This document shows positions 1 to 5,645 of a stretch of DNA of 7,494 bases, piece after piece. A program made the translations under genes and the position numbers. The notes under the pieces are model-generated. The model saw only the letters and a program-made list of their open reading frames with translations, was not told the origin of the DNA and did no database searches. The DNA lies in assembly GCA_030668065.1 (NCBI GenBank), contig DAOUUS010000073.1:1-7494 (forward strand), given 5' to 3'. Within the stretch, counting starts at the first letter, position 1; every line of letters starts with the position of its first letter. The DNA comes from Candidatus Methanophagales archaeon. GTDB lineage: Archaea > Halobacteriota > Syntropharchaeia > Alkanophagales > Methanospirareceae.

Positions 1-92
1 CGCGAATCCTTGCGGGTGCCGGGTTAGAGCACGACAAAGTGAAGACGGTGATGAGCGTGAATCCAAAGGAGTTATTGAATAAGATAAAATAG
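1..92 (+). CDS. C-terminal end of an unidentified protein (partial)
   Basis: An open frame enters from the left edge (first full codon at 3) and ends with TAG at 90-92. It gives 29 residues, starting RILAGAGLEHDKVK and ending MSVNPKELLNKIK. The mix of residues and the uninterrupted frame running into argD suggest the real end of an upstream gene in the same operon. I do not recognise the family. A tail of the form 'NPxxLL' after a short helix is common at the ends of TIM-barrel metal-dependent hydrolases (TatD, PHP or phosphotriesterase-like), but 29 residues are too few to claim this. The stop codon abuts the argD ribosome binding site. Confidence 0.55.
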   Translation, partial: RILAGAGLEHDKVKTVMSVNPKELLNKIK

Positions 93-97
93 GTGAT
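91..97 (+). promoter_or_regulatory. Ribosome binding site that decides the argD start
   Basis: AGGTGAT at 91-97 matches the anti-Shine-Dalgarno core (AGGAGGTGAT) and lies 7 nt before the ATG at 105. It overlaps both the upstream stop (TAG 90-92) and the alternative GTG at 93, so a ribosome using it would start at 105, not at the longer GTG. Confidence 0.6.
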
Positions 98-104
98 ACA
101 AAAG

Positions 105-1277
105 ATGTTTTCGTCACAAGAAGAGATATTCGAGAAAGAGAAGAGATACATAATGCAAACGTACAAGCGACCACGAATAGTACTGAGATCAGGAAAAGGG
201 GCAATACTAACGGATTTTGCAGGAAAGGAATACTTGGATTGCGTTGCGGGCATTGCAGTGAATGCTGTGGGATATAGCCATCCTGTGGTGGTAAATGCGC
301 TAAAAGAGCAATCAAGTAAGCTTATGCACGTCTCGAATTTGTATTATACCGAGCCGCAGGTAAAACTCGCGGAGAAGCTATCAGGGCTGAGTGGTATGCA
401 CAAGGCTTTTTTCTGTAATTCCGGTGCAGAAAGTGTAGAAGCCGCGTTGAAGCTGGCAACAAAAATGACCGGTAAAGCCGGTTTTATAGCAGCGGAAGGT
501 AGTTTTCACGGTAGAACTATCAGCTCGTTGAGTGTAACATTTGGAACTAAATTCAGAACTGCATTTGAGCCGTTAATGCGGAACAGCGTGAAATTTGTAC
601 GTTACAACGATGCTTCGGCAATAAGAAATGCGATAGACGAAGATACTGCTGCGGTCATATTAGAGCCCATTCAAGGTGAGACGGGCGTTATAATCCCCTC
701 AGAAGGTTATTTACGTGAAGTAAGAGAGATATGCACCGAAAAAGGCGTGTTGCTGATTTTAGATGAGATACAGACGGGTTTCGGGCGCACAGGTAGATGG
801 TTTGGCAAGGAGCATGACGGTGTAGAGCCGGATATAATGACATTAGCGAAGGCGTTGGGTGCCGGGTTTCCTATTGGTGCAATGCTTGCCAGAAAGGGGC
901 TAGAATTTGAAGCTGGTGAGCACGCATCCACTTTTGGTGGCAGTCCGCTAGCATGCACCGCAGCATTGGCGTCTATAAAAGTGATAGAGACGGAGAAGCT
1001 GGTGGAACGGTCACGAGAGCTTGGTGCGTATTTCATGGATAAAGCTCGTGCGGAAGGGCTGGTTTCAAATCCTGTGGTGAAGGAGATAAGAGGTAAAGGG
1101 CTGATGATTGCGATAGAACTGACGAAACCATGTGCTGAAATGGTGGATGCGGCACGTGAACGCGGAGTTTTGATTAATTGTACCTCGGATAATGTGATAA
1201 GGCTTGTTCCGCCGTTGGTTATAAGCAAAGATGAGCTAGACACGGTGATTTCGGTATTGCGTGCGATTGTCAAGTAG
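105..1277 (+). CDS. argD: Acetylornithine aminotransferase (class III PLP enzyme)
   Basis: This is probably the PLP enzyme that converts N-acetylglutamate semialdehyde to N-acetylornithine, using glutamate as amino donor, in arginine synthesis in the cytoplasm. Numbering from the ATG at 105 gives 390 residues, normal for ArgD. Visible landmarks are the phosphate-binding NSGAES (about 105-110), EPIQGE (187-192), the cofactor aspartate in ILDEIQTGFGRTG (D220), the Schiff-base lysine in LAKALGAGFPIGA (K249), and the ArgD-like STFGGSPLACTAALA (about 275-289). A GTG start at 93 would add four residues, but the AGGTGAT site favours 105. The gene follows the upstream stop without a gap, so the two are probably co-transcribed. 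In many archaea the same enzyme also serves the LysW-linked lysine pathway (LysJ); sequence alone does not separate the two. An aminotransferase for another omega-amino acid (GABA or ornithine) is less likely given the ArgD-type motifs. Confidence 0.93.
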   Translation: MFSSQEEIFEKEKRYIMQTYKRPRIVLRSGKGAILTDFAGKEYLDCVAGIAVNAVGYSHPVVVNALKEQSSKLMHVSNLYYTEPQVKLAEKLSGLSGMHKAFFCNSGAESVEAALKLATKMTGKAGFIAAEGSFHGRTISSLSVTFGTKFRTAFEPLMRNSVKFVRYNDASAIRNAIDEDTAAVILEPIQGETGVIIPSEGYLREVREICTEKGVLLILDEIQTGFGRTGRWFGKEHDGVEPDIMTLAKALGAGFPIGAMLARKGLEFEAGEHASTFGGSPLACTAALASIKVIETEKLVERSRELGAYFMDKARAEGLVSNPVVKEIRGKGLMIAIELTKPCAEMVDAARERGVLINCTSDNVIRLVPPLVISKDELDTVISVLRAIVK

Positions 1278-1380
1278 AGTGGGAATGCTTGTTTACCTCG
1301 GAGCCCGTGAAGGAACAGGAACATAGGGGTAATCCGGTGGTACTAAATACGCTAAACACCTACTGTATTTACGACAAACG
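1278..1380 (+). promoter_or_regulatory. argD-PHP intergenic region, possible promoter
   Basis: This is 103 bp without a gene. An A/T-rich stretch (TACTAAATAC, 1341-1350) and TGTATTTA (1364-1371) are the only TATA-like elements. The PHP gene has no ribosome binding site, so a start of transcription close to 1381 is plausible but not shown. No clear terminator for argD is visible. Confidence 0.22.
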
Positions 1381-2058
1381 ATGCCATCAACATTAACCTT
1401 AACCCTTGACCTGCACGTGCATACGAACTACTCGCATGATGGTCGAGATTCCGTGGCAAAGCTACTAGAAAACGCGATAGCGCAGCAGCTTGACGGCATC
1501 GCAATATGCGACCACGACACGATGGAAGGTTCTCATGCGGCACAAGAATACGGGGCCAAGCACAATCTGGATTTGATAATTATCCCGGGAATAGAAGTAA
1601 CGACTGCGAAGGGTCATTTACTTGTCCTCGGGCTGGAAAACGGTATTGCGAAGGGTTTATCCGTAGAGGAAACGATAAGAATAGCGAAAAAAGAAGCGAA
1701 GTCCAGCACAGTAGTGATTATTGCGCCACATCCGTTTCATCCGTTTCGTCACAGCATCGGTAACGTCTGCTTGCAGCCGGGCATAGACGCAATAGAAACT
1801 TTCAATTCACGATATTTCACGGGCGTTGCAAACAAAATGGCGAGGCAAACGGCGGCGCGTAATAATATCACTGCCGTTGCGGGAAGCGATGCGCATTCTG
1901 CTGAATGCGTGGGTCTTGCAACTGTGGCTGTTGAAACCGAGGCAACACAAAAGACGCAGGTGGATGCGATATTGCGTGCTATAAAAGAAGGAAAGGTGAA
2001 GATAAAAAAAAGAAAGAGAACGCCGTTTTGGGTTTATTTCTCGCAGTTAATGCGGTAA
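1381..2058 (+). CDS. PHP-domain metal-dependent phosphoesterase
   Basis: A 225-residue stand-alone PHP protein. The metal-binding signature is complete: LHVHTNYSHDG (H12, H14, D20), CDHDT (D44, H45, D46), PGIEVT (E72), APHPFH (H117) and GSDAHS (D170, H172). These residues bind a two- or three-metal cluster that cleaves phosphoesters. Related proteins include the TrpH/YciV 3',5'-nucleoside bisphosphate phosphatases and uncharacterised archaeal PHP proteins. The exact substrate cannot be told, and histidinol phosphatase is possible but not supported by context. The C-terminus is strongly basic (KIKKRKRTPF). Upstream in-frame codons reach a TAA at 1330-1332 with no alternative start, so ATG 1381 is fixed. 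No Shine-Dalgarno sequence precedes it, which would fit a leaderless or short-leader transcript. The gene lies 103 bp after argD and ends 24 bp from the convergent mobA. Confidence 0.88.
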   Translation: MPSTLTLTLDLHVHTNYSHDGRDSVAKLLENAIAQQLDGIAICDHDTMEGSHAAQEYGAKHNLDLIIIPGIEVTTAKGHLLVLGLENGIAKGLSVEETIRIAKKEAKSSTVVIIAPHPFHPFRHSIGNVCLQPGIDAIETFNSRYFTGVANKMARQTAARNNITAVAGSDAHSAECVGLATVAVETEATQKTQVDAILRAIKEGKVKIKKRKRTPFWVYFSQLMR

Positions 2059-2082
2059 AGCTCAGAGATACTTTTGTGGCTC

Positions 2083-2703
2083 TTAGATTTGGCTCCTTTT
2101 CAACTCATCCGGCGTATTTATATTCATAAACGTTTTTAAGTTTGGATCTATCACCTTTAGCTGGTTTACGGAAAGGAACTCAACTTTTTTAAGGTACGAT
2201 AAACTCACAAAAATCTTTTTGTCACCCGTTTTTTCCGCATCCCTTATCGCCTCTAGCATCGGCTCTCTTCGATAAACCGCATGCAAAGGCTCCACCATCC
2301 CGTTATCCCACCTCGGCACCACAGCATCGTATCCCGTGGCTGCCACACCAAATAGAAATTCTACCACCTTTCCGTTTACAAACGGCATATCGCAACCAAT
2401 AACGAGCGCATATGAATAAGTAGCCTGTTCAAAACCAGACAGAATACCAGCAAGCGGTCCAAAACCTTTTACGGAATCAAAAACCAACCTGATTTCTTTG
2501 TTGTCTATCACATCCCGGATTTGTTCACCTTGCTTCTCATCGCGTGCAGCCACTATTATTTCATCTGCCACATCGGATACACAATCAATGACATGCTTTA
2601 AAAGCGGCTTGTTGTTCAAAGAGATGAAGCATTTATCGCTGTATTGGAATCTGAGGCTCTTACCACCCGCAAGGATGAGCACGGTCTTTTGCATATCCAT
2701 CAC
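2083..2703 (-). CDS. mobA: Molybdenum cofactor guanylyltransferase
   Basis: A 206-residue nucleotidyltransferase of the MobA family. It transfers GMP from GTP to molybdopterin, making the guanine dinucleotide cofactor used by enzymes such as formate or formylmethanofuran dehydrogenases. Seen in the protein are LAGGKSLRF (11-19) with K24 for nucleotide binding, GPLAGI (82-87), GCDMPF with the metal-binding D105, EPLHAVY (138-144), and the family's C-terminal NINTPDEL (194-201). The spacing in the first loop is unusual: the common form is R-M-G-x-D-K, while here R18-F-Q-Y-S-D-K24 is one residue longer and lacks the glycine. Three starts lie close together (GTG 2703, ATG 2700, ATG 2694) and none has a good Shine-Dalgarno site, so the start is uncertain by up to three codons. 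The gene converges on the PHP gene and diverges from the membrane-protein gene at 2796. No other cofactor gene is next to it. Confidence 0.88.
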   Translation of the reverse strand: MMDMQKTVLILAGGKSLRFQYSDKCFISLNNKPLLKHVIDCVSDVADEIIVAARDEKQGEQIRDVIDNKEIRLVFDSVKGFGPLAGILSGFEQATYSYALVIGCDMPFVNGKVVEFLFGVAATGYDAVVPRWDNGMVEPLHAVYRREPMLEAIRDAEKTGDKKIFVSLSYLKKVEFLSVNQLKVIDPNLKTFMNINTPDELKRSQI

Positions 2704-2795
2704 ATTTAAATAGGGTGATGATTAGATATTACACGTATGAATCAAAGGCTAAAAGTATTAACCAAAGAAGGTAAACAGGAGGGTGATGTTGTAAT
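2704..2795. promoter_or_regulatory. Divergent intergenic region between mobA and the membrane-protein gene
   Basis: These 92 bp separate two divergent starts and must hold both promoters. The only A/T box is GATTAGATATTAC (about 2720-2732), which read on the minus strand gives TAATATC. It lies about 26 bp before the mobA start, fitting a leaderless mobA transcript, and could serve the plus strand too. On the plus strand the gene at 2796 has an excellent ribosome binding site, AGGAGGGTGAT (2777-2787), 8 nt before its ATG. Confidence 0.3.
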
Positions 2796-3116
2796 ATGGA
2801 AACACGGGATCTAATATTTTCGTCTGTGATGGTTGTCGCTGCCTTTGTCATGGTGTACACGCTGGTGTATAACTATAGTCCAAAGGACCCGGTGATCGTG
2901 GTATCGAGTGTGGTATTCGTGGGTATGCTGGCTGTTTTGTTTTTGAGCATGAACGAGCGGTTGAAGAGGATAGAAACGGACATAAAACGGAAGGAGCGAT
3001 CATTGAGGGTGAGCTTGCAATCAGTGGAAGAAGAAGTGAAAGAGCAAGTGACTAATGCGACAAGTAAAATAGAGGAAGTGCGAGATGAAATTCTGTTAAA
3101 GAGGCGGTATCGGTAA
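2796..3116 (+). CDS. Small membrane protein: two helices and a coiled-coil tail
   Basis: This is a 106-residue protein that I do not recognise beyond its architecture. Residues about 6-26 and 32-51 are hydrophobic membrane segments separated by a short polar turn (YNYSPKD). Residues about 52-100 are highly charged, with a heptad-like pattern of I, L and V (from MNERLKRIE to RDEILL), predicting a long helix or coiled coil. The C-terminus is basic (LLKRRYR). By the positive-inside rule both termini and the coiled coil should be cytoplasmic. Its ribosome binding site (2777-2787) is the strongest in the window, which argues for a real gene. It is followed after 67 bp by the HTH-ACT gene on the same strand, so the two may form an operon. 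The helix could dimerise or contact a cytoplasmic partner; that is inference. Confidence 0.8.
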   Translation: METRDLIFSSVMVVAAFVMVYTLVYNYSPKDPVIVVSSVVFVGMLAVLFLSMNERLKRIETDIKRKERSLRVSLQSVEEEVKEQVTNATSKIEEVRDEILLKRRYR

Positions 3117-3183
3117 AGGCGCAGAATAAATACAAACACAATGCAAGTGCCCCTTTCCGGGGTGGTAGAATAAGGAGAACGGG

Positions 3184-3690
3184 ATGTGGAAAGAGGTAGT
3201 AGAGAAGTTCGGTGGTTTACCGTCACAGAAGAAAGTAGTTGAACTTTTATTAGAACGCGGATTTCAAGTGAGCCCAGAGGGGAAAGTAGTATCAGGCGGG
3301 ATTGCGATACCGCACACGCAGATCGCGAACGAGGTGGGTGTGGACCGGCGGGTGGTGGAGATGACGGTAAAACGGATTTTGGATGTGCCAGAGCTGCAGA
3401 AGATATTTGAGAACCTGCGGGCTATCGCGTTTCTTGCCGATGTCGCACCGTTGCTGGGGTTCAGCGTAATTATTATCCATCCGGCGGATGCGAAAGAGAA
3501 AGGTATCCTGGGTGAAGTGGCGTCTGTAATAGCAAAACGCGGTATTTCTATAAGACAAGCGGTTAGTGATGATCCCTATCTCGTGGACGATCCCAAACTC
3601 ACGATTATCACGGATAAGGGCATATCCGGGGATTTGATAGAGGAAATAGGGCGGTTGAAACAGGTAAAAGGGGTGCAGATTCATCAATAA
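3184..3690 (+). CDS. HTH-ACT predicted regulator of amino acid metabolism (COG2150 type)
   Basis: A 168-residue protein with two parts. Residues about 12-67 look like a helix-turn-helix domain (SQKKVVELLLERGF ... NEVGVDRRVVEMTVKRI). Residues about 92-166 form an ACT domain (GFSVIIIHPADAKEKGILGE, then ISIRQAVSDDPYL, then KLTIITDKGISGD). ACT domains bind amino acids or other small ligands, so the family is annotated as predicted regulators of amino acid metabolism in archaea; the ligand and DNA targets are unknown to me. AAGGAG at 3172-3177 lies 6 nt before the ATG. The stop TAA (3688-3690) is at the usual length for the family, but the frame stays open for another 52 codons beyond it through a tandem repeat. 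The small membrane-protein gene lies upstream on the same strand. Confidence 0.85.
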   Translation: MWKEVVEKFGGLPSQKKVVELLLERGFQVSPEGKVVSGGIAIPHTQIANEVGVDRRVVEMTVKRILDVPELQKIFENLRAIAFLADVAPLLGFSVIIIHPADAKEKGILGEVASVIAKRGISIRQAVSDDPYLVDDPKLTIITDKGISGDLIEEIGRLKQVKGVQIHQ

Positions 3691-3693
3691 ACC

Positions 3694-3718
3694 CTTTTCT
3701 TTTTGGAAAAAAGAAAAG
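3694..3718 (+). terminator. T-rich hairpin directly after the regulator gene
   Basis: CTTTTCTTTTT (3694-3704) is perfectly complementary to AAAAAGAAAAG (3708-3718), an 11-bp stem around a 3-nt GGA loop, starting 3 bases after the TAA stop. The left arm alone is a typical archaeal T-rich termination tract. The right arm runs into the purine-rich tandem repeat, whose copies could also pair with the left arm. Confidence 0.45.
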
Positions 3719-3829
3719 CGTTTGCGGAAAAGAAAAACACCTTAAGGGAAAGAAAAGCGTTTGCGGAAAAGAAAAACACCTTAAGGGAAAGAAAAGCGTT
3801 TGCGGAAAAGGAAAAAGACTTTAAGGGGA
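3712..3829 (+). repeat. 39-bp tandem repeat, three copies, open in frame
   Basis: Copies lie at 3712-3750, 3751-3789 and 3790-3829. The first two are identical. The third matches for 21 bases, then carries a one-base insertion and substitutions. Each unit contains the palindrome CCTTAAGG or its variant, and the plus strand is almost all purine. The period is 13 codons. In the reading frame of the preceding regulator, each of the first two copies encodes RKAFAEKKNTLRE and the third encodes a Lys-rich tail. The frame runs from just after the TAA at 3688 to TGA at 3847-3849, overlapping the ATG of the nicotinate phosphoribosyltransferase remnant as ATGA. There is no ATG in this stretch, only a TTG at 3703, so translation is doubtful. 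Slippage duplication in an intergenic region is the simple explanation. Confidence 0.9.
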
Positions 3830-3845
3830 AGGGAAAAAGGAAGAG

Positions 3846-4663
3846 ATGACATTTTCGATTGTGTCGAATGAGGACATATTAGACGGTTAGACCGCGGATA
3901 TATTCTTTCTTAGGACAGACGAGGTACTGAAGCGAAAAGGCGTGAACCCGGAAGTCGTGGCGGAAGTTACAACGATCGGAAACGGCTGGTCGGTACTGAC
4001 TGGTCTGGCAGACGTGGCACATTTACTGGAAGGTAAAGACGTGAATGCCCGAAGGCACGATAAACTTCCCTTATGAGCGGGTTATGCAGATTGAAGGTTG
4101 CTATCTGGAGTTCACACGATAGGAAACACAGTTACTGGGTTTCCTCGGTCATGAATCGGGGATAGCAACGAAGGCAGCGCGGATGAAATTACTTGCGGGT
4201 GATTTCTTTTGGCACGCTGCGGCAGCATCCTGATTTAGCGGCAATGATCGAGCGATGCGCATATCTTGGCGGCATGGACGGTGTCAGTTGCGTTGTCGGT
4301 GCGGAACCGATAGGCATAAAACCGACCGGCACGAGATGCCTCACGCATTGAATATCTGTTTCGGTGAAGGCAAGCAGAACGAGGTGTGGCAGGCAGTTGA
4401 CGACGTTATTGCGGAAGAAGTACCGTGAATATGTCTGCGCGAAGCGCAGTAAGCGAGGAGGTAAGAAGCAAGTGTACAGGAGTAAAGGTTTGATAGAAGA
4501 GGGAAGAGACGATATGCGATTGGCAAAAGAAGCACCGCCCGAAGATATGGTGCCGTTGCTGAAACCGATGTTTATTAAAGGTAAAATAGTGCATGATTTC
4601 TCGTTTTCGCTGGAAGAGGCAAGAGCAAGGGTCCAGGATCAGTTGAAAGTAGTTAAGTCGTGA
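3846..4663 (+). pseudogene. Degraded nicotinate phosphoribosyltransferase (archaeal type)
   Basis: Fragments in three frames add up to an archaeal-type nicotinate phosphoribosyltransferase, the NAD-salvage enzyme joining nicotinate to PRPP. In order: 3846-4044 (SIVSNEDILDG, stop, TADIFFLRTDEVL, later AEVTTIGNGWSVLTGLADVA); 4045-4203 (MPEGTINFPYERVMQIEG, later LLGFLGHESGIATKAARMK); 4205-4333 (SFGTLRQHPDLAAMIER, later MDGVSCVVGAEPIGIKPTGT); 4336-4425 (MPHALNICFGEGKQ ... IAEEVP); about 4439-4663 (AKRSKRGGKKQVYR to the final TGA). Damage: TAG at 3888-3890, TAG at 4120-4122 and TGA at 4426-4428; frame changes near 4041-4045, 4204 (about 11 bases lost in the KPV region), 4334-4335 (two extra bases) and about 4429-4438. 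The last also marks a large deletion. About 267 residues remain of a usual length near 390, and the missing block would hold the DTPSSR and SGG-type PRPP-binding segments. Family assignment is from memory of conserved motifs. The gene cannot make an active enzyme. Confidence 0.9.
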
Positions 4664-4818
4664 GTATTGGTGTATCAACGCACTAAAAGGATATTCCCTA
4701 TTTTGGGGCTTAAAGCACGATTAGTATCGCGGGACAATCTATATAGTGTGCAAAGCCTTCAGTCAGGAACGCAAAGCTTTTATAAACGCAAAACTAATAT
4801 ATAAATGGAGGAAAAGCT
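4664..4818 (+). promoter_or_regulatory. Promoter region of the AglB-like gene
   Basis: TTTTATAAA at 4778-4786 is a strong TATA-like box; a second candidate, CTATATAG, lies at 4739-4746. The ribosome binding site GGAGG (4807-4811) is 7 nt before the ATG at 4819. Starting 26 bp below the first box would put the transcript end almost on the ribosome binding site, so the 4739 box may fit better. GCAAA occurs three times, at 4750, 4771 and 4788, the first two as GCAAAGC 21 bp apart and the last two as AACGCAAA 17 bp apart around the TATA box, a possible operator. Confidence 0.45.
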
Positions 4819-5577
4819 ATGAGCCTTAATCCAGAACTAATGCCACAGAATAGCCCTGATTTATGGGGTGGTCCCTGGTATATCTTCCCGTTAGTGATTT
4901 TCATATTCTTGTGTCTATTCTTCATACTGGCTTTTGCGGAACGGCGTCTGTTTGATCGTATTTTATACAAACTAAGAAACGCAGGAACAAGAATAGATTT
5001 AAATAATTTACGTGCTTTTAACTGGTATCCCCACAAGTCAAATGCGGTAGAGAGCTACAAATGGCTGGCTAATAACACCGAAGGCGATGCTACGGTTCTG
5101 GCATGGTGGGACTATGCCGATAGCATACGAACGCTAAGCCACAGAAACGTTGTGATTACCGGGGCGTCCAGGAATATCAAGGATACTATTGAGAGCATCC
5201 ATAAGCATTCATGGAGTTGGATTAAGTATGCACTCTGGTACCCGTTTGAGTCAGAAAAGAAGGTTCGAGATGTGGCTAATTTCTTCGTTGCCGAAAGCGA
5301 GCAGGAAGCTACGGAGTTAGTGCGGGAATATGACGCTAATTACGTATTCGTGCAGTATCCTATGGATGTTTACAAATTCAAAGCAATGGTTTTGGCAGCA
5401 GGGAAAAATCCGGATGATTATTACATCGCCAGTAAAGTATCGCCACAGGAAATAGCAGATAGAACGATTATGAAGAACGACACAGTCGGAATAAAAATGA
5501 TGTATGGTGACATTGTGGATGGCTTTGAAAAAGTGTTTGACAACAATATAGCGAAAATATATAAGCTTAAATCTTGA
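4819..5577 (+). CDS. Detached AglB/STT3-like WWDY domain with one membrane helix
   Basis: A 252-residue protein. Residues 21-40 form one hydrophobic membrane segment. The rest resembles the globular C-terminal domain of archaeal AglB/STT3 oligosaccharyltransferases, with sequence like SYKWLANNTEGDATVLAWWDYAD, then RNVVITGASRNI, and a late YVFVQYPMDVYKFKAM. Two hallmark motifs are visible: WWDY (96-99), with alanine in place of the usual following glycine, and DVYKFKAM (D183, K186, M190), which fits the DK motif DxxKxxx(M/I). In AglB these form the pocket for the +2 Ser/Thr of the acceptor sequon. The roughly 13-helix domain with the catalytic DxD motifs is absent. Full-length AglB proteins are much longer. 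The gene has its own TATA box and ribosome binding site and an undamaged frame, and the upstream frame is closed by TAA at 4795-4797, so it looks like a real short gene, not a visible break. Catalysis alone is not expected. A sequon-binding accessory subunit or a relic are both possible. Confidence 0.78.
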   Translation: MSLNPELMPQNSPDLWGGPWYIFPLVIFIFLCLFFILAFAERRLFDRILYKLRNAGTRIDLNNLRAFNWYPHKSNAVESYKWLANNTEGDATVLAWWDYADSIRTLSHRNVVITGASRNIKDTIESIHKHSWSWIKYALWYPFESEKKVRDVANFFVAESEQEATELVREYDANYVFVQYPMDVYKFKAMVLAAGKNPDDYYIASKVSPQEIADRTIMKNDTVGIKMMYGDIVDGFEKVFDNNIAKIYKLKS

Positions 5578-5645
5578 TGCTTGGAGATAGCCCCTATTTT
5601 TGCCCATCTAAAGGGTAGTAAGAAAAGCGAGGTTTTGTATTTCCA
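5578..5645. terminator. Convergent intergenic region with T-rich tracts
   Basis: This 68-bp gap lies between convergent ends. CCTATTTTTG (about 5593-5602) could end the plus-strand AglB-like transcript, and on the minus strand CGCTTTTCTTAC (about 5620-5631) could end livH. Both are ordinary archaeal T-rich candidates with no strong stem. Confidence 0.3.

Noticed and set aside
707..1324. Long minus-strand open frame opposite argD
   Set aside because: It is a shadow of argD codon structure, rich in Ser and Pro, without motifs or a ribosome binding site.
2715..2721. GTGATGA as box C of a C/D guide RNA between mobA and the membrane-protein gene
   Set aside because: No matching CTGA box D follows at a suitable distance, and the stretch is a divergent promoter region.
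3148..3163. Small CCCC/GGGG hairpin before the regulator start
   Set aside because: A 4-bp stem around TTTCC is within chance expectation, and no riboswitch-like structure surrounds it in the 67-bp gap.
3712..3829. CRISPR-like array
   Set aside because: The 39-bp units are directly abutting with no spacers between them, and only three copies exist. It is a tandem repeat.
3888..4122. Two in-frame TAG codons in the nicotinate phosphoribosyltransferase region as possible pyrrolysine sites
   Set aside because: The first replaces a position that is usually Lys or similar, which is tempting in a methanogen-like genome, but the second replaces an expected Tyr, a TGA also occurs, and at least four frame changes and a large deletion break the gene. 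Ordinary decay explains all of it.
4364..4663. A separate 99-residue gene starting at ATG 4364
   Set aside because: Its first half is an off-frame reading of the nicotinate phosphoribosyltransferase segment (MPHALNICF frame), and only the part after about 4439 is homologous. It is the 3' piece of the pseudogene.
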